Part shown: positions 10,462 to 19,561 of the stretch, one piece after another
Layout: each line of letters opens with the position of its first letter
Position numbering within the stretch: position 1 is the stretch's first letter
NCBI GenBank assembly: GCA_033557465.1
Contig: CM066034.1
Span: 988,319,637-988,383,636 of the forward strand
Origin: Ichthyophis bannanicus
Taxonomy: Eukaryota > Chordata > Amphibia > Gymnophiona > Ichthyophiidae
DNA length: 64,000 nt
Direction of reading: 5' to 3'
The notes under the pieces: generated by a model
The model's input: the letters and a program-made list of their open reading frames with translations, nothing else
The model's database searches: none
Told to the model about the DNA's origin: nothing
Position numbers and translations under genes: made by a program

Positions 10462-10640
10462 AGAGTAGTTACTCACCTGTAACAGGTGTTCTCCAGGAGC
10501 AGCAGGAATCAGTCCTCACATATGGGTGTCATCGGCACCGATGAAGCCCCAGCGGAGCATTTCCCCAGCTTTCCATGAAAGCCTTTGGGAATGCTGACAC
10601 GCATGCGCGATTCCCTTCCCGCCTAAAGGTGCCATCTTAC
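10462..10640. repeat. DIRS left inverted terminal repeat
   Basis: Begins (A)AGAGTAGTTACTCACCTG and runs to CTTACCTCAGTC. From 10500 on it is nearly identical to the complement of 17410-17590. It includes the small palindrome TCATCGGCACCGATGA. The first about 35 bp are specific to this end. Because the coding strand is minus, this is the 3' end of the element. Confidence 0.92.
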
Positions 10641-10730
10641 CTCAGTCAAATGACATAGCTAAGAACAGCACACAAAAAAGTAAAAACAAACTATGTACAA
10701 CTGCAACTCCAAGGGGAGGAGGGAGGGTTG

Positions 10731-10830
10731 TGAGGACTGATTCCTGCTGCTCCTGGAGAACACCTGTTACAGGTGAGTAACTACTCTTTCTCCAGGACCA
10801 AGCAGGAAGTCAGTCCTCACATATGGGTGA
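10731..10830. repeat. DIRS internal complementary region
   Basis: The first half (10731-10788) is the reverse complement of the left end, ending GTAACTACTCT. The second half (from TTCTCCAGGACCAAGCAGG at about 10789) matches the reverse complement of the right end at 17549-17590. The join therefore templates the two ends as a circle junction, as in the published DIRS replication model. It lies just downstream of the recombinase stop. Confidence 0.9.
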
Positions 10831-10963
10831 CTCCCTAGCTCTGGGCTACCGAGGAACCCAGGCTGAACAAGAGAACTCCCTCTAGTCTCAGCAGCAAAGA
10901 AAGGCTTTTCAAGGACACAACCTCTACCGGTAGCCCAACAGAGGGCAGAAGGGCAGGAGTTGC

Positions 10964-13345
10964 CTAAACCTCAAAGAGATTCCGGAGTACTGCTTGGCCA
11001 AAAGCACTGTCCCTATGGGGCTCCCTCTCCAGACAGTAATGGGCCGCAAACGTCTGGCTTGAAGACCAAGTTGCAGCCCTGCAGATGTCTGCCAAGGGCA
11101 CAGAGCGGAGATGAGCCACTGAGGCAGCCATTGCCCTGACACGATGGGCCATGACCCTACCCTGCAAAGGAAGGTCAGCCACCTTGTAAGCCCAGGCGAT
11201 ACAGTCAGCCACCCAGATGGACAAGGTACGCTTGGACACAGCTAACCCCAACTTATTGGGGTTAAAGGATACAAAGAGCTGAGTAGCCCTTCTATGCCCC
11301 TGCGTACGGTCAAGGTAGAAGGATAAGGCCCTCCTACAGTCCAGGGTATGCAGGACTGCTTCAGCCTGGCTTGTATGAGGCCTTGCATGAGGCCTAGGGA
11401 AGAATGTTGGAAGAACCACCTCCTGATTGAGGTGAAAAGAGGAGACAACCTTAGGGAGGAACTTGGGATGAATCCTAAGGACTACCCGGTTCCTATAAAT
11501 CCTGGTATAGTGCCTATCACAGACCAGAGCCTGAAGCTCACTCACTCGCCTAGCCGAGGTAAGTGCTATTAGGAAGAGAGTCTTCCAGGAAAGGAAGCGT
11601 AGAGGGCAAGTAGCCATCGGCTCAAAAGGTGGGCAAGTCAGTTGCTGTAAGACCACATTGAGCTCCCACTCAGGAGCAGGAGGACGGATGGGAGGCTTGA
11701 GCAAGAGCAAGCCTCTGAGAAACCGGGACACCAAAGGGTGCCCAGACAGAGAACGTCCTTCCACCATTGAGTGGTGAGCTGCTAGAGCTGAGAGGTGGAC
11801 CCGAACAGAATTGGACTTAAGACCCTGATTGGATAAGTGCAGTAAATACTGAAGCACTACTGGTACAGTACAGGAGAAAGGATCTTCTGTACGCAACTGA
11901 CACCACACAGAAAACCTCTTCCATTTCAGAGCATAGGTTTTCCTCGTGGACTGTTTCCTAGAGGCTAGGACAACATCCTCAACTTCCTGAGGTAGGCCCC
12001 AGGGAGCCAAAACTACCCTTGCAGACTCCAGGCCATCAAATGGAGAGTTTTGAGATTGGGGTGCAGAAGGGTACCCTGATCCTGAGAGAGAAGGTCGGGT
12101 TGCAATCCCAGAGGTAGTGGGGCATCCACTGCTAGCTGAAGCAGAAGTGGAAACCAAGGCTGTCTCGGCCACCTGGGAGCTACCAGCAGGACCGAGGCCC
12201 TGTCCTGAAGAATCTTGAAAAGAGTTCGGGCCACCAAGGGCATGGGAGGAAACGCATACAGGAGGCCCTGAGACCAGGAAATCAGAAAAGCATCTGGTGC
12301 TATCCTCAAAGGATGCGGTTGTCTGGAGCAGAACTTTGGCAGTTGCTTGTTCAGCGGACTGGCAAACAGATCTATCCAAGGGAGACCCCATTTGAGGAAG
12401 ATCTTCTGAACCATCAAGGGATGCAGCTGCCACTCGTGGGGCTGCAGAATTCTGCTCAACCGGTCGGCCAGGCAGTTCTCCTGGCCTGGAAGGTACACCG
12501 CCCTGAGAAGCATATTGTGCTTTAGAGCAAAGGAACAAAGGTCTTGAGTCTCCCGACAAAGGAGCTGGGACCCAGTCCCACCCTGTTTGTTCACATAAAA
12601 CATGGCTACCTGGTTGTCTGTTTGAACCAAGACTGACTGTTGAGCCAAGGCAGGAGAAAAAGCCTTGAGAGCTAAGCGGATAGCCCGGAGTTCCAGGAGA
12701 TTGATCTGTTGGGCTGCCTCCCAAGGAGACCAGAGGCCCTGGGTGCACTTGTCTAGACAATGAGCACCCCAGCCCCGCAGAGAGGCATCGGTGGTTAGTA
12801 CTACCGAGTACGCTGGCATCTGGAAGGTCATCCCCTTCAGCAGATTGGGTGGATGTAGCCACCAGCTGAGGGAGGTAAAAAAGTGTTTGGACACCCTGAT
12901 ACTGTCTCTCAGGCTGCCTGAGGCCTGTGACCACAGAGTCCGAAGGCACCACTGTGCAGGCCTCATATAGAGCCTGGCATTGGGAGTCACATGTACTGTC
13001 GAAGCCATGTGGCCCAGAAGCCGGAGACAGAGTCTGGCGGAGACCAGGGGCTTGTTTAGGAACTGTTTGGCCACGTCCATCTGTCTTCGGGCTCTGTCTT
13101 CTGGCAAGAATGCCTTTGCCAGTTGAGAATCTAACCTTGCCCCTCTGAACTCCAAGTTCTGGGAGGGGAGCAAAGTGGACTTTGCGAAGTTTATGACAAA
13201 GCCCACGTTCTGAAGCAGAGCAATGGTTCTGAGGGTGGCTTGTCTGGCCTCCTGGTACGTCTGACCCCTGATGAGCCAGTCGTCCAGATAGGGGAAGACA
13301 AAGATGCCTTGATTTCGTAGGTAGGCCACAACCACTGCCAGGCAC
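10964..13345 (-). CDS. DIRS tyrosine recombinase (C-terminal half of the open frame)
   Basis: A 793-codon open frame. Residues 1 to about 435 overlap the RT/RNase H gene in another frame and are probably not all translated; the recombinase proper starts near residue 440. Visible features: a core-binding-like region (SNSVRVHLSALAAHH), the first catalytic arginine in TSARRVSEL (residues 596-604), the H-x-x-R motif at 734-737, Trp760 and the likely nucleophile Tyr770 (FAAHYCLE). In the family this enzyme replaces an integrase and inserts circular DNA intermediates. The start is uncertain; translation may depend on frameshift or re-initiation from the overlapping RT gene. No stop or frameshift breaks the domain. 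Confidence 0.88.
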   Translation of the reverse strand: MPGSGCGLPTKSRHLCLPLSGRLAHQGSDVPGGQTSHPQNHCSASERGLCHKLRKVHFAPLPELGVQRGKVRFSTGKGILARRQSPKTDGRGQTVPKQAPGLRQTLSPASGPHGFDSTCDSQCQALYEACTVVPSDSVVTGLRQPERQYQGVQTLFYLPQLVATSTQSAEGDDLPDASVLGSTNHRCLSAGLGCSLSRQVHPGPLVSLGGSPTDQSPGTPGYPLSSQGFFSCLGSTVSLGSNRQPGSHVLCEQTGWDWVPAPLSGDSRPLFLCSKAQYASQGGVPSRPGELPGRPVEQNSAAPRVAAASLDGSEDLPQMGSPLDRSVCQSAEQATAKVLLQTTASFEDSTRCFSDFLVSGPPVCVSSHALGGPNSFQDSSGQGLGPAGSSQVAETALVSTSASASSGCPTTSGIATRPSLSGSGYPSAPQSQNSPFDGLESARVVLAPWGLPQEVEDVVLASRKQSTRKTYALKWKRFSVWCQLRTEDPFSCTVPVVLQYLLHLSNQGLKSNSVRVHLSALAAHHSMVEGRSLSGHPLVSRFLRGLLLLKPPIRPPAPEWELNVVLQQLTCPPFEPMATCPLRFLSWKTLFLIALTSARRVSELQALVCDRHYTRIYRNRVVLRIHPKFLPKVVSSFHLNQEVVLPTFFPRPHARPHTSQAEAVLHTLDCRRALSFYLDRTQGHRRATQLFVSFNPNKLGLAVSKRTLSIWVADCIAWAYKVADLPLQGRVMAHRVRAMAASVAHLRSVPLADICRAATWSSSQTFAAHYCLEREPHRDSAFGQAVLRNLFEV

Positions 13346-13995
13346 TTGGTAAAGACTCTGGGAGCGGAGGTCAGGCCAAAAGGTAGTACTCGGTACTGAT
13401 AATGGCTTCCTCCCACAATGAACCTTAGGTACTTTCTATGGTCTGGATGAATGAGGATGTGAATGTACGCATCCTTTAGATCTAAGGAGCATAGCCAATC
13501 TCCCTGCTGGAGGTAGGACAGAAGTGTTCCAAGAGTAAGCATCTTGAATTTTTCTTTTTCCAGGAACTTGTTGAGGTTCCTGAGGTCCAGGATAGGCCGA
13601 AGGCCACCGGTCCTTTTGGGTACCAGGAAATACCTGGAGTAGAAACCGTGACCTTGGAAGTGAGGGGGCACAGGCTCCACCACCCTGTCCAGTAACAGAC
13701 CTTGAAGTTCTCGAAGGAGAAGGTCTGTGTGCAGGGGAGGCCTCAGAGGCTCCCCTGGGAAGTAAGGCGGAGGCAGTTGGTGAAAATGTAGAGCATAGCC
13801 CTTTTGGACTATGACCAACACCCAACTGTCGTTGGTAATGAGGGGCCACTGGTGGGCAAAGAGAACAAGGCGACCACCTGTGCAGGGCTGGGAGAGCAGG
13901 GACAGAGTGGCTACGCTCAAGGAGTCAAAAACCCCCACCCTGCTGAGTGGAAGCAGAGGCAGGAGGCTTGGGGGTCCTCTGCCTATGGGGCCCAT
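12013..13995 (-). CDS. DIRS reverse transcriptase-RNase H
   Basis: A 660-codon open frame. RT region: FLVPKRTGGLRPILDLRNLN (residues about 123-142), the first catalytic aspartate in LDLKDAY (171-177), PFGLTSAP (205-212) and the YLDD active site at 236-239. RNase H region: TDAS (402-405), the glutamate of NLLELRA (432-438) and TDNQV (459-463), then a LADRLSR-like segment. It converts the DIRS RNA to DNA. The Met used is simply the first in frame; gag-like coding precedes it in an overlapping frame (13925-14764). The frame runs on beyond RNase H to overlap the recombinase frame. All catalytic residues I can identify are present. Confidence 0.92.
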   Translation of the reverse strand: MGPIGRGPPSLLPLLPLSRVGVFDSLSVATLSLLSQPCTGGRLVLFAHQWPLITNDSWVLVIVQKGYALHFHQLPPPYFPGEPLRPPLHTDLLLRELQGLLLDRVVEPVPPHFQGHGFYSRYFLVPKRTGGLRPILDLRNLNKFLEKEKFKMLTLGTLLSYLQQGDWLCSLDLKDAYIHILIHPDHRKYLRFIVGGSHYQYRVLPFGLTSAPRVFTKCLAVVVAYLRNQGIFVFPYLDDWLIRGQTYQEARQATLRTIALLQNVGFVINFAKSTLLPSQNLEFRGARLDSQLAKAFLPEDRARRQMDVAKQFLNKPLVSARLCLRLLGHMASTVHVTPNARLYMRPAQWCLRTLWSQASGSLRDSIRVSKHFFTSLSWWLHPPNLLKGMTFQMPAYSVVLTTDASLRGWGAHCLDKCTQGLWSPWEAAQQINLLELRAIRLALKAFSPALAQQSVLVQTDNQVAMFYVNKQGGTGSQLLCRETQDLCSFALKHNMLLRAVYLPGQENCLADRLSRILQPHEWQLHPLMVQKIFLKWGLPWIDLFASPLNKQLPKFCSRQPHPLRIAPDAFLISWSQGLLYAFPPMPLVARTLFKILQDRASVLLVAPRWPRQPWFPLLLQLAVDAPLPLGLQPDLLSQDQGTLLHPNLKTLHLMAWSLQG

Positions 13996-14764
13996 TACCC
14001 TGGCCCTTGGCTTGCTGACCCTGGGGGGAAGCTTGGGCAGCCTGATATTGAGGGTACTGTTTGTAGGCAGTGCCCTTCCTCAGGTAAAAGGACTTTTTAC
14101 CCGAGCCCTTCTTGTGTGAAGGGGCAGAGGTCTTCCTCGACAGCCTTGTCCGGGTAAGGTGCTCGGTCTCGAGCTGAGCGGCCTTCTCGGTCATGGGCTT
14201 GCCAAAAAGGTTCTCACCTCGGCAAGGGACATCGACCAACTTGTCCTGAACCCATGGTTCGAGGTCCGATGACTGCAGCCACGCCTGGCGTCGAGCCGCG
14301 ATGCCGGCAGCCGCGACTTGAGCCAAAGCCTCGAAGCCATCGTAGGCGGTGCGGGACATGAACTTTGAGCATTCCCGAATCCCCGAGGACAAGGACTTGA
14401 ATCTCTGCAAGGTTTCCCCGGAGAGTCCAGCAGAGAATCCAGCCAACTCCTTGGCCAGGTCTCGCAAGTACATGCCCATGTATGGCTGGTAAGACTGGAC
14501 ACGGCAAGCAAGCATTGACCCCTGGAAGCAATTTCTACCGACGCCATCAAGGTTCCGGGCCTCCCTGCCAGGAGGCCCCGCAGAGTGCATCTTCTGGCTC
14601 TTCAGACGATGCATGGCTGATTCCACAACCATGGAATGGTGTGGTAGCTGTGCCTTTTGAAACCCAGGGCTTTTGCAGAGTCGATAAATGGAATCGACTC
14701 GCTTGCTTAGAACCGGCGCCAAGGCCGGTGCCTCCCACATTCGGAAGAGGAGCCGTTCCAGCAT
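13925..14764 (-). pseudogene. DIRS gag-like protein, C-terminal part
   Basis: A 279-residue frame ending in a basic, proline/glutamine-rich tail (HKKGSGKKSFYLRKG, QGQQAKGQGNGPHRQRTPKPPASAS). The first part (LERLLFRMWEAPALAPVLSKRVDSIYRL) is typical of DIRS first-ORF proteins. These proteins are thought to form the particle and bind nucleic acid. The N-terminal part is encoded at 17177-16140; the two are separated by an inserted L2 LINE, so the gene is disrupted. Its 3' end overlaps the start of RT/RNase H by 71 bp. Confidence 0.82.
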
Positions 14765-14780
14765 CGGAGGAACCGGGACA

Positions 14781-16139
14781 GTATTTATTTATTTATCTAT
14801 TTCTTCTATACCGCCCCTTCCAAAGATCAGGGGCGGTTTACATGGAACAAGTAAACATTTGTATACTGCTGTATACATTACATGGAACAGAGATTTTTAA
14901 CTTTATACAGATAATAGATACTATATTACATGAAACAGAGATTTCTAACTTTATACAGATAACAGTGCATTAAACTTTGTACAGATAACAGTGCATTAAA
15001 CTGTCGGAACTATTTACATTTTGTATACTTTTATAAATTTCTGTATTATAATATTGAGCAGATTTTTCTAACTTTTTACAGGTAGTGGGCGAGGAACTGC
15101 CGAAACTATTACAATGGTTATTTACCAAGAGGTTATATACAATGAATTACAGGGTGAAGCATTCGTTAGTCATGTGTGAGTGGTGGAATTTATTTCCATT
15201 TTTTTATTCGTGTGTTTTTTGGGGTGTCTGTGGTGGGTGTCTGTGTGTGGTTGGTTGAGTGAGATTTTAGGGCTTTGTGTTTGTGGGTCTGGGGATGCTG
15301 TGTGGATGGAGTTGGGGGTAGGGGATTTCAAAGTGTTTGGAGAATAGGTATGTTTTGAGTTCCTTCCTAAATTGGGTGAGGTCTTTTATGATACGAAGGT
15401 CTATTGGGAGATCATTCCAGAGCATGGGGGCAGTGAATGTGAAGGCCCTGGTGCTGGTGGATTTTTTAGTTTTCTTGAATGATTTTGGTATTTCAAGTGA
15501 GTGTGCTGCGTTTAGTCTGCGAGCTCTTGATTCAGATGGGGCGTGTAATAGTGTGGATAGATATGAGGGGGCGATGTCGTTCAGGAGCTTGAATGTGGTT
15601 AGGAGAATTTTGTATCTGATTCTGCTGTTTATAGGGAGCCAATGCAGTTCTAGCATTATAGGGGTTACATGGTCTGCTAGGCGGGCTTTAGTGACTACTT
15701 TTGCACAGATGTTCTGGGCTCTTTGAAGTAGGTATGTACTTTTTTGTGGTAGGCCAATTAGGAGACTATTACAATAGTCAAAGTGGGGGGTGATGAGTGT
15801 GTTAACAACTGATCTAAAGTCATGGGTGTCAAGAAGGGGCCTTAGGTGTTGTATGGTTTTGAGTTTGTAGAATATGGTTTTGACTGTCTGCTTTATGTGT
15901 GGTAGCATGGTGAGTGTATGGTCAATTATTACACCTAGGTATTTTACCTCTTTTTTGACAGGTATAGTCGTATTGTTGATTGAGATTGATGTTGGATAAG
16001 TGTCCTCGGTCACGGGTGATCTTGTTACGAACATTGCTTCGGTTTTTTTGAGGTTGATGCTGAGGTAGTTAGTTTCCATCCAAGAGGTGGTCTCAGCCAT
16101 GCATTCGGATAGGGCATCGTAGGTAGGGTTTTTGGTAAA
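14781..16139 (-). pseudogene. L2-clade LINE copy e, nested in DIRS gag
   Basis: A 5'-truncated L2 on the minus strand. The frame 16232-15267 reads through from DIRS gag into L2 coding (after SPPKEAF) and encodes the end of the RT and the C-terminal region (NLKKTEAMFVT, VKYLGVIIDHTLTML, LHWLPINSRIRYKILL, APMLWNDLPIDLR, FRKELKTYLF). The 3' end is (TTTA)n with TATACCGCCCC at 14782-14820. The catalytic YADD lies upstream of the truncation and is absent. No clear TSD. The sequence differs from copies c, d and h, suggesting a distinct L2 subfamily that was active after the DIRS insertion. Confidence 0.88.
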
Positions 16140-17177
16140 GGCCTCCTTCGGAGGAGAGTCATACTGCAGAGCATGGAGGCTCTTCCTCGGGGTCGGCCGG
16201 GATAGCCAAGGCAGCGGCCATATCCCGGACAAACTTCGAGAACCTAGTGTCCTCCGGAGGGGATCTACTCCGGGGCTCAGACTGCGGTGAGTCCGACGGG
16301 ACGCACCGAGTCTTAAAGGTATCGGGAGACTCCTCGTCCTCCGTCTCCCAGGCCGACTCGTCCGAGGAGGAGTCAGGGTCAGACCCCGTGGGGCCCCGAG
16401 GCACCCGCCCTGACGCCGGGGGCACCGGCGTCGACACCCGCCTCGGTCCCGAACGGGAGGTCGAGGGAGACCTCGACCGAGGACGACCTCGAGCCACGAG
16501 TGTCTCGAGTATCGGCTTGGTCTCCGGGATTGACTTCGAAGTTGACGTCCCGGTGGTCGGGGCAGATGCGCCAGACAGGCTGGCCATCAGTGCCCGCTGC
16601 TGCTCCATGAAGGCAGACAATCTGCTCTCCAAGGCTGTCATCCTGAGACTCAGCTCGGGAGATGCAGCAGCCACCGACTCAGGGCCCGGCGGCGGCTCTC
16701 TGGGAGGAGAGTCCACGAGGACTATGGGGCTTACATGTCCAGCAGATTCCGGCTCCACGCAAGGAACTTTGGCAGTTTTCTCTTGGTCCACGGGCCAGGG
16801 TGGCGGTCGGGGGTCTTAGACCTGGCCCTCGAGGAACCGGGGACCTCCTCCGACGCTGCCCTCGTGAGCCGCTTCTTCCTCTTGCGTTCCCGGTCAGGGG
16901 ACCCACTGTCCGAGGAGCTTCGATGGCGCTCGGGATCGGAATCCCGAGATGTTGAGGCCTCAGACAAGGTCCGGGCCCGGCCGGAGGCTGAGTCCGAGAA
17001 AAACCTTTCCTTTTGCTGCTGTCGACTTCGAAGTGCCTTGGAAGACATCTTCCCGCATGGCACACATGACTTGGGGTCGTGGTCAGGGCCAAGGCACCGA
17101 AGGCAGCAGTCGTGTGTGTCGGTGAGAGACATTAGTTTCTTACACCGATCACACTTTTTGAAACCACTGGAAGCCAT
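16140..17177 (-). pseudogene. DIRS gag-like protein, N-terminal part
   Basis: Starts at Met 17177 with a cysteine/histidine cluster (CDRC..., DTHDCCLRC, HDPKSCVPC), a zinc-binding signature found at the N-terminus of vertebrate DIRS ORF1. It continues with serine/arginine-rich sequence (16731). Translation moves to another frame at 16791-16159 (RSRSPSTSRSGPR, acidic DSSSDESAWETEDEES, RFSKFVRDMAAALAIP), so one frameshift lies near 16735-16790. A second change near 16160-16230 restores the family reading (LHALQYDSPPKEAF) before the L2 insertion. The gene is broken by frameshifts and by the L2. Confidence 0.82.
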
Positions 17178-17409
17178 CGGGGAAAAAAGAGCTCCTGTGA
17201 GGTCAAAAGACCGGCCTTCCAGGGAAAAATGAAAAAAGGGCGCAAACGCCAGCCACTAAGGGCAAAAACCGAAAAAAGAAGAATCGGGCTAGATACCGGT
17301 GTACCGAACCCAGTGGGAGGGGAACCGGCGTCGAACCGGAGAGAAAAATTGCGAAAAAATCGCCAAACAAAAATCACTTGTATCCGGGAGAACAGGACAC
17401 ACGTCCGGT

Positions 17410-17590
17410 GAGCTTCACGGAAAAAAAGAGACTGAGGTAAGATGGCACCTTTAGGCGGGAAGGGAACCACGCATGCGTGCCAGCATTCCAAAAGGCTTTC
17501 ATGGAAAGCTGGGGAAATGCTCCGCTGGGGCTTCATCGGCACCGATGACACCCATATGTGAGGACTGATTCCTGCTTGGTCCTGGAGAAA
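17410..17590. repeat. DIRS right inverted terminal repeat
   Basis: Complementary to 10500-10640 with only a few mismatches, ending ...CTTGGTCCTGGAGAAA. The outer about 20 bp (TGGTCCTGGAGAAA) are specific to this end and are matched by the internal complementary region. It is the 5' end relative to the coding strand and probably contains the promoter, although I see no defined element. Confidence 0.92.
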
Positions 17591-17757
17591 CAAAGGTCGA
17601 AGGTGTCGTAGAGTTCGTATCTTGTGGTATATTTGTTTGATGGTATTGTTGATGTGATGATCTTTGACCCCATGCATGATCTTTGACCCCATGCACTGCC
17701 ATGATCTTTGACCCCATGCACTGCCATACAAGGTCTACTATGATCAATGTCTATTGA
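17591..17757 (-). pseudogene. L2 copy d, upstream stub with a local tandem repeat
   Basis: Minus-strand translation gives ...HHINNTIKQIYHKIRTLRHLRPLF, the segment immediately preceding the part at 9932-10447. At 17660-17730 the LINE sequence is replaced or expanded by about three units of GATCTTTGACCCCATGCA with variable CTGCCAT spacers. It ends near 17757. Confidence 0.75.
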
Positions 17758-17830
17758 GAAACAAGAGTAAGTTAAAAGGTTGGCAATATGACATATCAGG
17801 ATAGATGGAAGGAGTCAAAAAGAGAAGACG

Positions 17831-17852
17831 GGGAGAGAGAGAGAGAGAGAGA
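17831..17852. repeat. (GA)n microsatellite
   Basis: A run of about eleven GA dinucleotides. The surrounding 17760-18000 holds nothing else I recognise. Confidence 0.85.
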
Positions 17853-18007
17853 CTGGATGGCAGTTTTCAAATGTAGGAAGGGAGGTCACAATAAATAGTG
17901 CTATCTGTTCTCTGTTTTCCCTGGGAAAAGACAAGAAACTTAGAAACAGACTCTGATCATAGATAGAGCCTGTCAGGCCTATCTCATATGCCCAATTTAT
18001 TCCCTTC

Positions 18008-18290
18008 TATAATGCCGTCGAGTCGGTGTCGACTTATGGCGACCTTCTGGATAGTTGTCCTAAACTGCGTTCAGTCTTCAGTCAGGGGGCTTTCAACTCA
18101 CATCTTCACAACCAAGAATCTTCTGCGCTTATCCCAAGATTTCTTGAATTTTACTGATTTTGTCTCCACCACATCCCCTGGAAAGTCGTTCCCTGCAGAC
18201 ACTAGTCCTTCTGTGAAGAAATATTTTCTAATTGTAGTCCCAGGTTTCCTCCTGTATTTGTCAGGGTCGCTGGGTGGATACCTCCAGGCT
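18008..18290 (-). mobile_element. RTE-like 3' end followed by CR1-like ORF2 fragment
   Basis: 18008-18060 (ATGCCGTCGAGTCGGTGTCG onward) is, on the minus strand, the GACTCGACGGCA-type 3' end seen in RTE-mobilised SINEs. 18120-18290 resembles, on the minus strand, the CR1 segment encoding KYFFT...LWNxLPxDVV (CCACCACATCCCC... and GTGAAGAAATATTTTCT). Both are short and divergent. I cannot say whether they form one element. Confidence 0.4.
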
Positions 18291-18299
18291 GTGAGGGAT

Positions 18300-19056
18300 T
18301 TGAGGAAAGATGCTCTTTTAAAGCCCTACTTCTGTGGTTTCTCTTTACTCAACTCCAGTCTTGCAGTAGTCAACACAGTGACTCCAAATAAAGCAACTTT
18401 CCCATCTCAATGGCTGTCCAAACAAAAGAAGAGTTTACCAATGAATTCCTTCAAAACAGGTACAGTGAGGTTAGAAAAAGAAACAGCTGGATTAGAAGAA
18501 GCTCACATTAGAACAAATAACAATGACATATTCCATCAACGTACGACAACGTTATGAATATAGCAGACTCCTAACACAGCAAGCTGTAAGGGAAATTGGT
18601 GTTCAGAAAACAGGATATACTATGTCCGCACTAATAAATCGAGTCCCCATATCATGTTGCATCTCTGCTGTGTTATGGGACTGATTGGCTTCAAAATGAC
18701 TTAATTACCCCTTGGTTGGAGATGGAGAAAGCTCCGACGGCAACTTGCAGGTTATCGGAACTACCTACAATGCACATTTTGGTCACCATTTATTGTCAGC
18801 ACTGTTAATGCCATTAAAGAGTTTGAGTCTTGTTGCACCATTCCCTATCCTGGTTCTGTGGCCTCCTCCCTATTGTTTAATCCGCTTATACAAATTAATG
18901 GGAAAACATCTTCTGGAAGGGCTGGTTTGACAAGGGTATTTATAATGTAGGCCAACTTTTAGAAAGGGCTGTTCTAATTTCTGAGCACAAGCAGAGGCTT
19001 TCAAATTAGATTGTCTGTTCCAGGGTTTGACACAATCCTCTTTATGGTCTGAGGGG
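18300..19056. other. Unrecognised stretch
   Basis: No frame, repeat or RNA that I recognise. Short open frames (for example 18712-18930) show no domain. Confidence 0.5.
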
Positions 19057-19064
19057 GTTGCCAG

Positions 19065-19543
19065 CAGGGCCGGCACATCCATTAGGTGGGCTAGGCGGTT
19101 GACTAGGGTGGCAGATCTATGTGGGTGGAAGGCCATGTGCTTTGGCACATCTGGCCTGCCGCCCCCCTCATGCACTGAGCCACACACCCCTTCGCCCCTG
19201 TGCTGAGCCGAGCCACACAATGCAGTGCTGCCACCCCCTGCTGCTGCTGATTCTGGCGGCAAGAGGAGGACAGCTAGGCTCAGCGGCAGGCCAAGTGCTT
19301 CGGCACACATGACCTGCCGCTTCTGAACCCCCTAAGTTATGTCAGAGGGAGATCAGAAGCAGCGGGTTATGTGTGCCAAAGCACATGGCCTGCTGCTGAG
19401 TCTAGTCATGCCCCCCCCCCTTGACCCTGCCACTGGAATCAGCAGTAGTGCAGCTCAGTATGGGGGGGGAACAACATGGCTGGGGGGGGGCAGCATGGCC
19501 AGGACTTCTGCTTAGGGTAGCAGAAACCCTTTGGCCAGCCCTG
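19065..19543. mobile_element. hAT-like MITE with CAGGGCCGG ends
   Basis: Exact 8-bp direct repeats GTTGCCAG at 19057-19064 and 19544-19551 flank a 479-bp element. It starts CAGGGCCGGC and ends GGCCAGCCCTG, an imperfect inverted repeat. It is non-autonomous, with GC-rich interior and no transposase. Related ends occur at 24989 (minus), 26056, 30455, 57251 and 62102. Confidence 0.85.
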
Positions 19544-19561
19544 GTTGCCAGAACTCAGATC

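Larger units (their letters stand above)
10462..17590 (-). mobile_element. DIRS-type tyrosine-recombinase retrotransposon
   Basis: About 7.1 kb including a nested L2 (about 1.36 kb). Coding strand is minus: gag-like frames (17177-13925, interrupted), RT/RNase H (13995-12013), tyrosine recombinase (ending 10964). The termini are inverted repeats of about 175 bp (10462-10640 and 17410-17590), and an internal complementary region at 10731-10830 contains the complement of both outermost ends joined together, which is diagnostic of DIRS. There is no target-site duplication, as expected for recombinase-mediated integration. DIRS elements are common in amphibians, fishes and some reptiles and absent from mammals and birds. 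RT/RH and recombinase frames are uninterrupted, implying recent activity. Confidence 0.95.

Noticed and set aside
12025..13345. N-terminal 435 codons of the recombinase frame as part of the enzyme
   Set aside because: They overlap RT/RNase H in another frame and show no recombinase-like text; the domain starts near residue 440.
16247..16819. 190-codon plus-strand frame in DIRS gag
   Set aside because: Antisense shadow of the GC-rich gag coding region, which is supported on the minus strand by family resemblance.
19065..19543. CpG-rich regulatory island
   Set aside because: The GC-rich segment is precisely bounded by an 8-bp TSD and hAT-type ends, so it is a transposon.
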